From Zygnema circumcarinatum (taxonomy: Eukaryota > Streptophyta > Zygnematophyceae > Zygnematales > Zygnemataceae), in the NCBI GenBank assembly GCA_037447605.1, contig CM074807.1, forward strand, positions 3,419,846 through 3,483,845: 64,000 nt of DNA, in the 5' to 3' direction. Both the position numbers and the translations under genes were made by a program. The notes beneath the pieces were generated by a model. The model did no database searches. It was not told where the DNA came from and worked only from the letters and a program-made list of their open reading frames with translations. Shown in pieces: positions 12,401 through 24,141 of this stretch. Position 1 is the first letter of the stretch. Each line of letters opens with the position of its first letter.

Positions 12401-14494
12401 GGACTCCAACTCCATCAGAAACTCCGACACCGCTTTGCTGTGCTTGCCCGAGGCTCTCCTTTCCGCTGCCACACTCGCCGAATCAATGTCCAAATCCTCA
12501 TCGCTATCAAACCCTAAATGATCGTCCTCGTCGTCTTCGTCGTCACTCAGAACTCGGCCCACGCTCTCTCTCTCTCCGTCTTCCTCCTCTCCTCCAGCTT
12601 CCTCCTCTCCGTTCCCTCTCTCGCTCCTTTCCCCCGAAGGCCTTGCTGAGCTCAAACTCTCGACCTCCAAGGGGTCGAATTCACTCACCCATTTTCCCGT
12701 TCTAGCAGATTTCTCCGTGTCCCATAGAACTGTGGTTCCTGCAGATGCCAATCCGTGGGCCGATTCCTCTATGTAGGATTCCGTAGACTGATATTCTGAC
12801 TTCTCTTCCCATGCATTATTTTGTTTACTAATCCTGTTGGTGTTCTTGTTCCCTCCCTTCTTTCCTCTCCCAGTTTTTGTCTCCCAAACCCCCTCCTCCA
12901 ACCCCTCTCCCTCTGCTCTCGCATACTTGGGCTCCCACCCAGGGCCTCCTCTGGGAACAGGAAGCTCAAGACTGCCCCCACTGCTAACTGAACGGCTATC
13001 TGCCTCCATAGCTGCGCGGTTTCCAGCAGGAAAAGACTTGCTATTAGGAATAGCTGGCCAGCTGCCTTCCGCGGAGACTTTCCCTCCAGACCCAAAGCTC
13101 CCGACGGGAGAAACACTTTCTCTCCCTCTCCCTCTGCCTCTCCCTCTTCCCGCTTCTCTCTCCCTCTCCGTCTTTCCAGCCTCCCCCCATCCATCCTTCG
13201 CTTCGTTGCCAGCCCATGGATTGGCTGCAGGCTCTTTACCTTTCCTCCCTCTTCCACTCCCTTGGCCCTCCTCCTTTACCAGTGCTGAACCCCGGCCTCT
13301 CCCTCCCTTACCCCCCCAATGGGAGGGAGGGGGAACAAGGGGCTTAACCCCGAAATCCTCTGAAGATAAGCTGCCCTCCCCATCTGTTCCCCAATAATTC
13401 CTCCAGCTCGCTTCTGCCTGAGATCGTGGCATCCCCCAGGTTCCCTTCTCCAACGGCCTCCCGTTTGACGGAACGGGCTCTGCGGGAAGTCGCATAGAAC
13501 CCCCTGGTTGCGTGGCAGGGCCATTCCCTCCCGTTGAATGCGTTCCATGTGGTGGAACTTTTTGAATTTTTTTCTCCGGTGCCTCTCTCCAAAAGCCCCA
13601 TCCCTCTCCACCGCTGCTGGCCAGAGTGCTCGAACCTGAATTCATGGAAACATGCGGCTCGGTTTTAGGGTTTGGTTCGCCCCACCCCCTCGCGATTCCG
13701 GCGGACCTTTGAACGGGATTATGGGCAGAGCTTTGGACGGAATTAGAAGCGGAGTTTGGAACAAAATCATAAGCCGAGTTCTGAACGGAATCTTGAGCAG
13801 AAATATGAGGAAAAGCTTCCACATTCATTGCTGCCTCAAGAGGAGCATCCTCCCATCCAGTGATTTCCCCCCACCCGTTCTTCACCGGAACTTTCCCGGG
13901 CGGCCATGTGCTCCTTTCCTCTGCCTCAGCACTCCAAGCACCCCCCACTTCAGGAGCAGCAGCAGCAGGAGGAGCAGGCGGAGGAGGAGGAGGAGGAGGG
14001 AGAGAGGGAGGGAGAGGAGGGCGAGGGGGCCCTGAGCCCCCGTCCTCCCACTCCTTCCCAAAGGATGGCAGCTCTATGTCCGACCGCGAGGCGCTGTCCC
14101 TTTCCCCATGCGCCAGCCCCTTCCCGTAGTCGATGCTCTCTCCGCTGTCGGACACCACGCTGCCCCAATGGTGCTTTCTGGTCGGCTCCATGGCCATGGC
14201 CACGCGGGACGCCCCCCATCCGGAAGCCCATGCATCCGCCCCGCCCTGGCCGAGGCCCTGGCTGGCACCTGCAGGAGGAGGCGGAAGGGGAGAGGGAGAG
14301 GGAGAGGGGGGAGGGAGAGGGTAGCCATGGAGGCTTCCTCCAGCTCCAGCTCCACCTCCCCATCCCCCTCCCTTTCCCAAACCTGCTCCTGCAGCTGCTT
14401 TTGCAGATCCTGCTCCTGCATTTGATCCTCCTGCTCCTCGTCCCTTACCTTTTTTTCCCTTACCTTTCGCATTTCTAGGAGGAACTGAAGCCAT
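9490..14494 (-). CDS. SGS3: SGS3-like zf-XS/XS domain protein
   Basis: Six exons on the minus strand: 14494-12065, 11792-11706, 11549-11336, 11154-10889, 10745-10522, 10303-9490; all phases close, giving 1344 residues. SGS3 binds dsRNA/RISC-cleaved RNA and works with RDR6 in cytoplasmic siRNA bodies to make secondary and trans-acting siRNAs. Visible domains: a long Gly/Pro-rich N-terminus; an acidic Asp/Glu stretch; zf-XS at about 710-760 (EWKCKVC, then H and REHREL); XS domain from [13 protein letters not shown] through [21 protein letters not shown] and [13 protein letters not shown] (about 790-910); then a long coiled coil and a Glu/Lys-rich tail. Arabidopsis SGS3 has about 625 residues, so this is twice as long, through the N-terminus and a repetitive C-terminal extension. 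A 10-N gap falls in intron 3. It lies 12.5 kb from an RDR6 homologue on the same strand. Confidence 0.9.
9560..10020 (-). repeat. Coding Glu/Lys/Val repeats in SGS3 tail
   Basis: Within the last SGS3-like exon, imperfect tandem units encode segments such as [16 protein letters not shown] and [11 protein letters not shown]. The sense strand is GA-rich, the + strand CT-rich. The units appear to be recent duplications because the DNA copies are very similar. Confidence 0.75.
11315..11324. other. Assembly gap (10 N)
   Basis: Ten undetermined bases flanked by CCCTCCCCC and CTCCCCCTC on the + strand. It lies in intron 3 of the SGS3-like gene, so no coding sequence is lost; it is probably a collapsed pyrimidine repeat of unknown true length. 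Confidence 0.98.
11880..12058. repeat. GA-rich tract, SGS3 intron 1
   Basis: GA/GGGA-rich on the + strand, hence CT-rich on the sense strand of the SGS3-like gene, inside its first intron. Confidence 0.85.
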
Positions 14495-14555
14495 GGACGC
14501 TGGATGGGGCAGCCGGAAAGGAGGCAAGAGCGAGAGGAGAGGGAGAGTGGGGGAA

Positions 14556-14684
<129 letters not shown>

Positions 14685-15209
14685 GTGGGAGAGGGAGTGA
14701 GGAGGGCGCCTCTCCCTCTTGAGAGGGAGCTGCAGCTTTCACACAGGAGCTCCCAAATCTTGAAGTGAAGAAATTCGGCCTCTTGCAACGTGGCAACAAG
14801 TTCAGCAAACCATATATATCTTCTTGCCACGTGGCGTGTTCTCATTGGAGAAAACAAATTAGCCCCATTTTTTCTGAAGCCCCTTTGTCGGTTTCGAACC
14901 GGCGTCACACCTGCGGCCGGTGTGCAACTCGTGGTTTCGAAGCGGAATCGGGAAATTTGGGCCCTTGTTTTATTCCGTACAATTTTTTTTTTTTTAGGTA
15001 AATGCTACCCACACACCTTTTTTTAGACTAGATACACACTTTTTTTCACCGGTCAAATTTTATTTTCGGGTTTTTATGGTATTGGGAATTTTTTTTTGGT
15101 AAGGTGTATCTAGATTCTAGACAAACAAGGTGTGTAATAGTATTTAGTAATTCATTTTTTTTTTTTTTTGTGTACTACTGTTCCCATTTCTCTCAACCAA
15201 ACAGACCTT

Positions 15210-15400
15210 GTCTAGGAGCAGCGTGCGCAGGCACGCTGCTCTGAGTTCCTCCAAGGATTTGAATTTGACTTCAAGTGGGTCTACAGGACTGGAAGGCTGA
15301 ACGTGGCAGATCCATTGAGCAAACAACCTCGGCATCTTGCCTGGATGATGCACTCGTCAACTCAAGTGTTGGTGAAAAGAAATGATAGAGATGAGGGGTC
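15210..15400 (+). pseudogene. LTR-retrotransposon RNase H relic
   Basis: On the + strand the frame from about 15213 reads EQRAQARCSEFLQGFEF, then FKWVYRTGRLNVADPLSK. This matches the C-terminal end of Ty3/gypsy-type RNase H (R-RW-EFL--FDF---Y--G--NVADPLSR). No reverse transcriptase upstream or integrase downstream is readable and the flanks are out of frame, so this is a degenerate fragment. Confidence 0.7.
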
Positions 15401-15720
15401 GGCCAACCCTGATTTTCCGTCTCCAGTATGCTTTGTCATAGATCCCTCCACCAGTGACGCAATCAACCCTCCTGCTCTCTCTCTCTCTCTCAAGCTTTCT
15501 TGCTGAACTTGTATTTACCCGTACAGCTGAAGGAGGAGCTTGCCAACTGTTACATTTGGTAATCAGGCCCCAGGCCAAAACTGTCCAATCGCGTATGGGA
15601 GAATTCGAACACGTGACCTCCGACCCCGGGGGGGAGGCATCAAGCGTGCCGCCACGTCGGATGGCGCTTCCAGGTTCAAATCACCATTTCGGGTCTACGT
15701 GGTCACCGCCAATTCGCTAA

Positions 15721-16063
15721 GGGTGGGGGTCCATCAGCGTTTTTTCGCCGACGTGGAGGTACAGGCGTAGTTTTGGAGGATGATGTGGCGCCGTCGTGGC
15801 GCCGACTAGGACCGACGTGGAGGTACAGGCGTAGTTCCCCAGAAACCTCAGGAGGTGAGTTCTGGGGAACTACGCCTAAGTTTTCCAATCGTGCGCCGCC
15901 GCGTGGCGTTGAAGATCCGTTCGAGACGCCACGGGGGTGCGGCGGCCACGCTGATTGGCGTCCGCTGATTGGCTCGCGCGACCTCTGATGGAACCCGCAA
16001 TTCTCCCTTCATGACTCATGATCCGATGTGGCGGTACAGGCAAACGCTGATGGACCCCCACCC
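15721..16063. mobile_element. PIF/Harbinger-type MITE
   Basis: A 343-bp element with perfect 22-bp terminal inverted repeats: left 15721-15742, beginning GGGTGGGGGTCCATC, and right 16042-16063. It is flanked by direct TAA triplets at 15718-15720 and 16064-16066. TAA/TTA 3-bp target duplications and G-rich termini are the signature of PIF/Harbinger (Tourist) elements. There is no transposase; inside is a second palindrome (GGCGTAGTTCCCCAGAA at about 15828-15844 and its complement at about 15860-15876). Confidence 0.85.
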
Positions 16064-16181
16064 TAAGATCTTCAAGGTCGATAACGGTCAAGGAGAGTCC
16101 CGCGATCGATATGTACGTGGCGACATGTGATTGGCTTATGACCTCGCATTTTGTGGAACCTTCTGTGGAGACTTTTGGCAT

Positions 16182-16212
16182 AACCACGTGGCAGCCACGT
16201 GGCAGCCACGTA
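16182..16212. promoter_or_regulatory. Tandem G-box motifs
   Basis: CCACGTGGCAG occurs twice in direct succession followed by CCACGTAG. CACGTG is the G-box bound by plant bZIP and bHLH factors. No start codon of a gene model lies nearby (the INCENP stop is 580 bases away), so the target is unclear. Confidence 0.45.
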
Positions 16213-16791
16213 GAATTAACGTCAGCAAAACCTGCCCTCGTGGAACCCGAAAAAGCGTCGTATACGACGGCGAAACTGTCCATGGAGCCGCGTCCTGCCA
16301 GTTTTACGGCCGCAGACGAGGACCGTGACCCCAGACTGAACTGGGAACTGGCCCGTGAAGCGTCGGCGCATGGAGCTCCTCCCTTCCTTCCTTTCCAGGG
16401 TGCTTGTTCCTTCCTTCAAACTGACATTTGGTGTCACCTTTTAAGCCAAGCCAAGCCAAGGCCATGGGTTTAATGCCACAACAAAGGGCTGGAGGAAGCG
16501 CTCTGCAAGCAAAGGAGAGGCACCAATAGGAGTCCACCATCCCTATTTCTTCGATAAATAGTAAGGCTAGAGTTGAAGTTATTTCAGCATCCTAAAGACA
16601 ATAGCATACGTACTGTACCTACCTATGTATGCATGTGCCTTGACTAATAGATTGAGGTCTCAGATTGCCAGCACAGACTGTAGTGATGAACAAAAGGGTT
16701 TCTTCTTCTATTTCTAAGGGAACGAAATTGTGGCTTCTACTTATGCCACGAACTCTACACAAAAGCATTAACAAAAAACAATGTGTTGTTG

Positions 16792-19700
16792 TTACACGTA
16801 TCCCATCGCCTTCTTGTACGCGACCTGGTCCTGCAAAGTCAGCCGGTCTTCTGTCCAGTTGCCGCTGCTTGTTCGCTTTCGGAAGTTGCGTTTCTTTCTC
16901 TGTCCTGTGATCTCCGTGAACACTGCCAGACCCAAAATGCAATGAGCTGTATAGGTCAGATAAAACGATTGAACGGAGCGTTTTTGTAAAAGATTCACAT
17001 AAAAAAGGAAGCTTCAGCTTATACTAACCTGTACTAACAGACGCAGAGCCTAGGAGAGCACGAAGAGGGGACTGAGATTATTGGAGGTGCTCTGCTCACC
17101 TTCATTGAGGTTGCAGGTTTTGACGCCGTCAAATATCTCATCGGGATCGATGGCTGCTTGTGCAATCACATGCGGCATGAGATACCTTTCCCTGTTCCCG
17201 CATGCAGTCAAACCCAAACAGAGAGTCAAAACCTTCAACAATAGCTAGAAAGGAGTCCATTTCAGGTCAGCCCTGCTTCAGACAAACTTGTCAGATAACA
17301 ATGTACACCCCCAAGCTCCTTACATCAACATTGGCATGCTGACTTCTGGAGTAACGTTAAGGCCCTGATCTGTTTAGCAACCCCTCTTGATTTTCAAACA
17401 GAGACCAAAAAGTCCCCCCATATTGACTTACTTTGTCCAAAGCGGGCACGGCTTCGTCGGTCTCCTGTCCATTTCCTCGTCCTCATCATCATCTTCATCG
17501 TCAGAGTCCCGGTAAGGCGAAATCTCGTAGTTTACAGGCCCTCCTTTTGGGACTGCAACCGGCTCTTGAACTATTGGGGTCGCTTTCAAAGTCTGCAGAC
17601 CAGACTCTCCTGAACCTCCCATGCTGGTCTGTGTGCTTTTGACCCCCCCTGCCTTCATAGCGGCCAATAGAGAAGACTTGTCAGCTGATCCAAAAGGGAC
17701 TTTTGTCTTCAGATCTGCCTCCTTCTCCATTGCGATTGACCCCTCCTCCGTAGTCTTCTTTTTCACAGCAGCATTGCTTAGCCACCCTCCAGGGCCAACC
17801 ACAAGGTTCGATCCAATAGTGCCCCCCCCAATGCGCTCTGTAGACTTAAAGCTACGTTCCTTTGAAAGGTCGATGAACTTGCCAGCTTTGACTTCGATAG
17901 CTTTGTGGGTTTCTTCCAAAGTAGGGTTTCCCATCAACGATGCAATTGGACGCTCCTTATACAAGGCAGTGGGTGACCTTCCGGTTGCTCTCAACCCCCC
18001 ACGTAATGCACCAGCATTCTCAGCTGATAAGGACAATTCTGCAAGAGCAGAATATCCCCTTCCCACTACTACCCCCTTAAGAGAGGAGGGCTCACACATA
18101 CCCGTCCCACCACTCACAACGTTCTTTCCAACCGCATGCTGCAATCCCTGCTGTGGTAGGAAAGAGGAAGAAGAAGCTCCTGATTTGCCTGCATTCCCTA
18201 AGCTTCCTGTCACTTTAACTCCGGGAGCTACAGGAGCCCCACCCAATGCATATTTCCAAATGGGGCTGCCTTGAGAACTGTCTCTCTGAGTTAAGAGGGA
18301 GCGAGAGCTGCTTGCAGCTCGAATTGTGCCTAAAGGAGCACCCAGAAGGCTGGTAGTAGTTGGGATTTGACTATAGGGATTTTGAGCTGCAGAAAGGGCA
18401 GCCTCTCCTAGGCGAGCCTGCATAGAAGACCACCAGACAGTGAATTTACATACGGGGGACTGAACATTAAGACGGGAGACTTAGCTACACATCTCCTTTA
18501 TGCACTCAAGTAAACACCTATTTTTCGTAAAAGTGAGGGGTACACTTTGCTGGTAAAAAATGCAGTAGCTAAAGCTTCCCCTTTTTGTAAGCAGCAGATG
18601 TTGCCGTCTCCAGGCAAAAGGAAGAGGAATCTGTCTGTTGCTTCTTTATTTAGGATTCGCCCTTCCATGTTGAAAATGTACCCAGAGAGGCTACTGAAAT
18701 ACTTCCAGCTCCAAAGCAGCTCTTGCAGAGTGATCAAGAATGTATTCAAAGTTTTTTAGTAGTGATGCCCAATCACTCACCCGCCTTTCTCCTTCAAAGC
18801 GCTTTTTTTCGTCGTCTTCCCATTCCTTCCTTTTCTGAAAGAGCTCTTCCTTCACCTTTGCCTTCTCGACCACTTTTGCCGCTTTTGCCTCCTCCTCCTC
18901 CCTCCTCCTCCGTTCTATGTCTCTCTCACGCTCCATCCGCTTGTGCCGTTTATGTTCGTCCTCTGCAGCCTTCCTCTCTCTCTCCGCCTCTTCCTGTGCT
19001 TGCATTTGCACCCAATTTTCGTATCAGTTTCAGAGCTCAAATAGCTTATAACTAGAACCTCGATAATGTCCAATCAGTCTGAATTCATAACGTGACTCTA
19101 TGGTTCAAAAAACTTTGAACTGAAGCATGGGAGTGTGAGAAGGCGTGGCTTGAATATTCTTGAATATTCAGTGACAGCAATCAGTGAACAGCAAGAAAGG
19201 TGGGCTCTCTCTTTCTCATCTTGCTATGCTTGAAACTCATGCAGAACGCAGTGAAGGGGTGTACCATACAATACAGAAGTATGTGAGCACACTCTATGTC
19301 CTCAACAGGCCAGGATGAAATTTCTGTAACGGAGAACCAAAATCCGAAGCTTTTGCCTATTCCTATCTCGACTTATGATGTCAAAGCATTTGTAAAACTT
19401 GACCTCATAATCATGAGGAGAAAGGAAAAAGCAAACTTACAGCAGCCTTTCTTCTCCTCTCCTTCTCCTCCAACTCCGCTCGTTGCCTCTCCGCCTGCCG
19501 TTCTGTCTCACCCCTCTTGGCCCTCACCACCTCTTCCCTCTGCCGCTTCCTTCCTGCTAACTCTTCTTCTTTCCTCTTCTTCTCTTCTTCCTTCAACTTC
19601 TTTTCCTCCTCCATCTTCTTCGTCTTTTCCATATCCATCTTCGGCTTTGAAGCCGCCTTTCTCTGCCTCAGCACTCGGCCTGCCTGCCCAGTCAAAGCTG

Positions 19701-22700
19701 TTTGACTCTCATCAAATGCTTTAAATCCTGCACCATATCCTCCAGACTCTAATGAATCTAACTGTAACATGCGATCATTGCTGAGGTGGGGTCTTACAAT
19801 AGTTCTCCTTCCGTCCTCCTCCCCCTTTTCCTTTGATAGTTCCCACACATTATGCTCACTTTCCGTTTCCTTTTCCAATTCTCTTTCCTTATGCTTCTCA
19901 CCGACTCTCTCTCGGGCTCGCTCCATTTCCTGCTCCCTCTGCCTCTCCTTCTCCTCCTTTGCCTTCTCCATAGCAACTCTTCTCTGTTTCCTTTCTTCGG
20001 CCTTTCGTTCCTGTTCTTTACGAGCTGCCTCAGCTGCCTCCAAAGCGCGTACTTTCACCCCTTTCTTTCCTGCAATCCGAGCCAAAGAGTGGTCAAATTC
20101 GGAAGACTTAAAAAATTCAAGTGAATCTTTTACCTGCATGATCTGTTACATCGCTCTGTTTCCAAAATCTAACTCTATAGAATGTGGTCATTCACAGTCT
20201 TCTGCTTCAACCGGAGACAATAGTCTATGATCTGCTAAACATAGCCCAGTCCAAGTAAAAATTGCCTTTCTTTATTCAATCAGACTCTGATACAAGTCAA
20301 GCCATTGAAACAAGTCTGCCTTCCATAGATCAATATCATTTCCATCTTGTAACTGGACAGTAAAAAGGCACAAACCTGCGGCAGGTGGTAGTGGAGGCGG
20401 AGGCTTCTTCATAAGGGCTGCGAATGACATCACAGAAGTGCAAATATTCGGACAGGATTCCGTTTTGATTTCAATTTTCCCAATTGCATTCTCGACCTGA
20501 GTCTCACTGCCTGCTTGCTTTTCATTTTCCCCATCCTCTCCTTCTTCCAGCACTCTTGCTGATGGGTTTTCTTGAACCTCTTCCACTTCCAAAGGCTGCT
20601 TCTGCTCAGCATTCAAGACATTCGAACCACATTCGAAAGTTTCCTTCTCAAACTGCTTTTCCAGTTCGAGCTTCCTTCCACTAAGAAGAGGTGAAACCTG
20701 CTCTGCCAGGTTTGGCAGCTTTCTCGCAGAAAGGCTTTTGAGATATCCAAATACAGCAGCAACTCCCCTAACAACACTCATTTGTCTTGGGCTTGGAGTA
20801 GTCGTAGCTGCTACCATCCTGACTATGGTCTGATTTGAAATCGGGGTGCCTGCACTTGGCCCATTTAATTTCTCACCCACTTCAACTTGTGGGCCAATTT
20901 CCTCACCGGCTTCAACTGACCTGAAGGGAAGTGCGACATCGTAGTTTAATTCTGCTTCCTTTCCTTCATTCTGCAAGTTAGCATCCTCCTTCCTCATTCC
21001 TAGAGCTCTTTCCTGTATATCCGAAGAAGCTGTTAGCTGAAAGTTCTCATGGAATTCACCAATATTGCCATTTTCCTTTACCTCCACAGCATCGTCGTCG
21101 TCCTCTGACTCTGCCACATCGTCCTCCTCCTCTACCTCCTCCTCCTCCTCTTCCTCTTCTTCCTCCTCCTCTTCACCTTCCTCCTCTTCCTCCTCGTCCT
21201 CCTCCTCCTCCTCCACCATATACACCTTCTCGACCGTGCTCCCTTGTTTCTCAACTCTTGCTTCACCCTCTCCTACTGCTGTTCCCCCTGTCCTGCTTAT
21301 TTCCCCCTGCACAGGGCTCAGAATCGAACTCCTTGGCACGCTTTCAGGTTCGTGTTGACCTTCAAATGGTGGGATCACAGAAAGTACAGCATCATGGTTG
21401 AATGCTAGATCCTCTCCCACTTTCTGCAGGTTGAGATCATCCTGCCTAAGTTCTAAAAGTCTGAAGAAATCGGTCGAAGTTGTTTGCTGAAGGTGCCGAA
21501 CATAATCACTCTTGCTGACGCTTTCGTTTGCTTTCAAAAAGCTTTGTTCCTCCTCCCTCTCCGACTCTCCTACCTCCTCCACATCCTCGTCGTCCACTTC
21601 GTTCTTCTTCTTCTCCCTCTCCTCCTCACCCTCCTCATCCACTTTCTCCTCCCTCTGCACTTCTTCCTCTCTCTCCACCTCCTCCTTTCTGATGCTTTCG
21701 TTTGCATTCAAAAAGCTTTGTCCCTCCTCCCTCCCAGACTCTCCTACCTCCTCCACCACTTCTTCTTCCTCCATCTCCTCCTCACCCTCCGCATCCACTT
21801 TCTCCTCTCTCTTCACTTCTTCCTCTATCTCCACCTCCTCCTTTCTGACGCTTTCTTTTGCATTCAAAAAGCTTTGTCCCTCCTCCCTCCCAGACTCTCC
21901 TACCTCCTCCACCACTTCTTCTTCCTCCGTCTCCTCCTCACCCTCCTCATCCACTTTCTCCTCTCTCTTCACCCTCTTCCACTCTCCTCTCTTCACTTCT
22001 TCCTCTCTCTCTACCTCCTCCTTTCTGACGCTTTCTATTGCATTCAAAAAGCTTTGTCCCTCCTCCCTCCCAGACTCTCCTACCTCCTCCACCACTTCTT
22101 CCTCCTCCGTCTCCTCCTCACCCTCCTCATCCACTTTCTCGTCTCTCTTCACTTCTTCCTCTCTCTCCACCTCCTTTCTGACACTTTGTTTTGCTTGCAA
22201 AAAGCTTTGTTCCTCCTCCCTCTCCGACTCTCCTACCACCTGCACATCCTCGTCGTCCACTTCTACCTCCTTCCTCTCCTCCTCACCATCCTCATCCACT
22301 TTCTCCTCACTCTTCACTTCTTCCTCTCTCGCCACCTCCTCCCTCGTCTCATCCTCAACCATCCTCCACTGTTCGTCAACTCTTGCTTGTTCTTCTCCAT
22401 CTGCTGTCCCTCTCCTGCTCTCATTCCCCTGGCTCAAAGTCGAGCTGCCTGCAAGACTTTCAGGCTCCTCAAGGCCTCTTGATTCTAATTTCTCTCCTTC
22501 CTTCTTCTGCATGTCGAAGTCCTCGTCCCTAGGCTCTAAGGCCACTTTTTCTATGTTCCGAGGAGCTATTGGCTCTAGATGTTCACCTAACTCCGAGATG
22601 TTTTTACCATCTTTGACCTCCCGAAGTCCTATTTCATCTATCGTCTGGGATACTTCTACCTCTTCCTTTTTGTCCTCCTCGTCATCTTTCTCTGCTCTCT

Positions 22701-24141
22701 CCTCTTTCTCCTCTCTCGCCTCCTCCTCCTTCCCACTGAAAACAACCTTCACAGAAACAGCCGAAGAATGGTTGCCCTTTTTCCCTCTCGTCTGCCTTGT
22801 CGATTTATTTGTCAGAGGAGGTACTGCTGGTGTATCTTTAATATCATGTCCTCGTGCCCGAGCCCTAGTCACGCGCGACCCCTTTCTGACCTTTGACCCG
22901 GACATTTCTGCGAAATCTGAGAAACCTACTGATGGAACTGCTAACCTGTCGGTTGCAGGTGTCGACAGGTGGAGTACATTTTGGACTGTTTCCTGTCTCA
23001 TATCAATGTCTTCCGTCTGCACTGCCACCTCCACTTTCTGGGAGGAAAGGTCCTCCTGCAGCATCGGAGCATCACCTTTCGCCGTCCTATTTGGCTCCTC
23101 CACCACCATCTTCGCTACTTCAATTGGACCTTCTTTCTCCTCTCTACTTGCATGCGAGCTTTCTGCCAACGAATGCGAGTTGGGGTCTTCTGCCGCTGCT
23201 GACACTTGCCCGTCTGTCCTGAAACATGTTTTAGGCTGGACACCAATTTTTAAAGTACTACAATTAGCAAAAGGGCTGCATACGCTATGCTTAGTACGGT
23301 CCAGTGATTGGGTCCCAATGCCTTTCTGGTGAGGCTTGACGCCCGATTCACCTCTAGCTGGTGTGCATCTAATCAGCGGTATCACATTCTCTTTGTTCTG
23401 ACTATCCCAAACAAGCTGCCTTATTACCTTGCCACTTGTGGAAGGGGCTTCAGGTCCTCCTTCCCTCTTTCCTGTTTGCTGCTGAACACTAGGGGCACGG
23501 ATAGACTTCATGGCAACAACATTGGAACTAGGAGTTTCAGTCGCAGTCTTAATCAGACTGGGATCTGGATCCAAGGGATGCAACCGAGCACGTTTTGTCT
23601 TATGGAATCCCGACTCACCGGCTCCACTACTGCTAAAATTCTTCTCAGTTCCAAAGTTCGCTGTGCACTTTTGAGCCCAAGTGAATATGACTTGCAGATG
23701 CTCATCGCTAGCTTCTTTGCCCAGCTGTACATGTAGCCTCAATTTTTCCTGCAGATGTCATTCAGAAGTGAACTTAGAATGGGAGTGAGAGCTGTATTGA
23801 AAAAAAAATCGAAATCATGTCCAGTGCAGGCTAACTTCAACTGATCCCAAAGAGCAAATCGCTGTGTGGATCAATACAGGTCAAATGTAGCCTATCAAAT
23901 CAAATACGCTCTTCTGTCAATATGGTGAAATAAATTCTGGTATATTGTTTGACAAAAAAAGCCGAAGAAATAGACCGGAAAGGCAAGTCTACTACATACT
24001 TTTCGAAAAGAAACAATGTACTGGAACCTGAAGTTTCGAACCAAACGGCAATCATCCTGTGGCGTGACAGACTAGGAACCGGTAACTCACCAAAATACCA
24101 TTCATGCAGTTCAGTTCTCCAATCTTGTAGTATTCCGCCAT
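16792..24141 (-). CDS. INCENP (WYRD) homologue, chromosomal passenger
   Basis: Minus-strand exons: 24141-24091, 23748-20376, 20126-19441, 18993-18781, 18417-17432, 17191-17100, 16922-16792, giving 1843 residues. INCENP scaffolds the chromosomal passenger complex and activates Aurora kinase through its C-terminal IN-box; the plant form is called WYRD. Evidence is the C-terminus: a basic/acidic coiled coil (exons 3-4, EEAERERKAAEDEHKR), then an IN-box with PTKPCPLWTK, AAIDPDEIF, KTCNLNE and KRNFRKRTSSGNWTED, where RTSS is the Aurora-phosphorylated motif. Exon 2 encodes 1124 residues, very acidic, with about five tandem repeats. The N-terminal exon (MAEYYKIGELNC) is inferred from a donor site and phase; start uncertain. 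The exon 2/3 junction is also uncertain: a stronger-looking acceptor at 20134 would break phase. Confidence 0.87.
21115..21215 (-). repeat. Coding (GAG/GAA)n, polyglutamate
   Basis: CTCCTC trinucleotide run on the + strand, which encodes a poly-Glu stretch on the INCENP sense strand, interrupted by Val, Gly and Asp. Confidence 0.9.
21490..22350 (-). repeat. Coding acidic tandem repeats in INCENP
   Basis: About five imperfect units of roughly 50-62 residues, each containing VEEVGESGREEGQSFLNA followed by Lys/Glu-rich sequence with KVDEEGEEE. DNA units of about 150-190 bp are highly similar on the + strand (AAAAAGCTTTGTCCCTCCTC recurs). This is an intragenic repeat likely to vary in copy number. 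Confidence 0.9.

Noticed and set aside
14885..14960. tRNA-like B-box (GGTTCGAAACC on the minus strand)
   Set aside because: The T-arm-like sequence is convincing, but I found no matching acceptor stem, D-arm or A box. It may be part of a tRNA-derived SINE remnant.
21484..23332. Long + strand frames rich in Ser (up to 606 residues) opposite INCENP
   Set aside because: Antisense shadow of the Glu/Lys-rich coding sequence.
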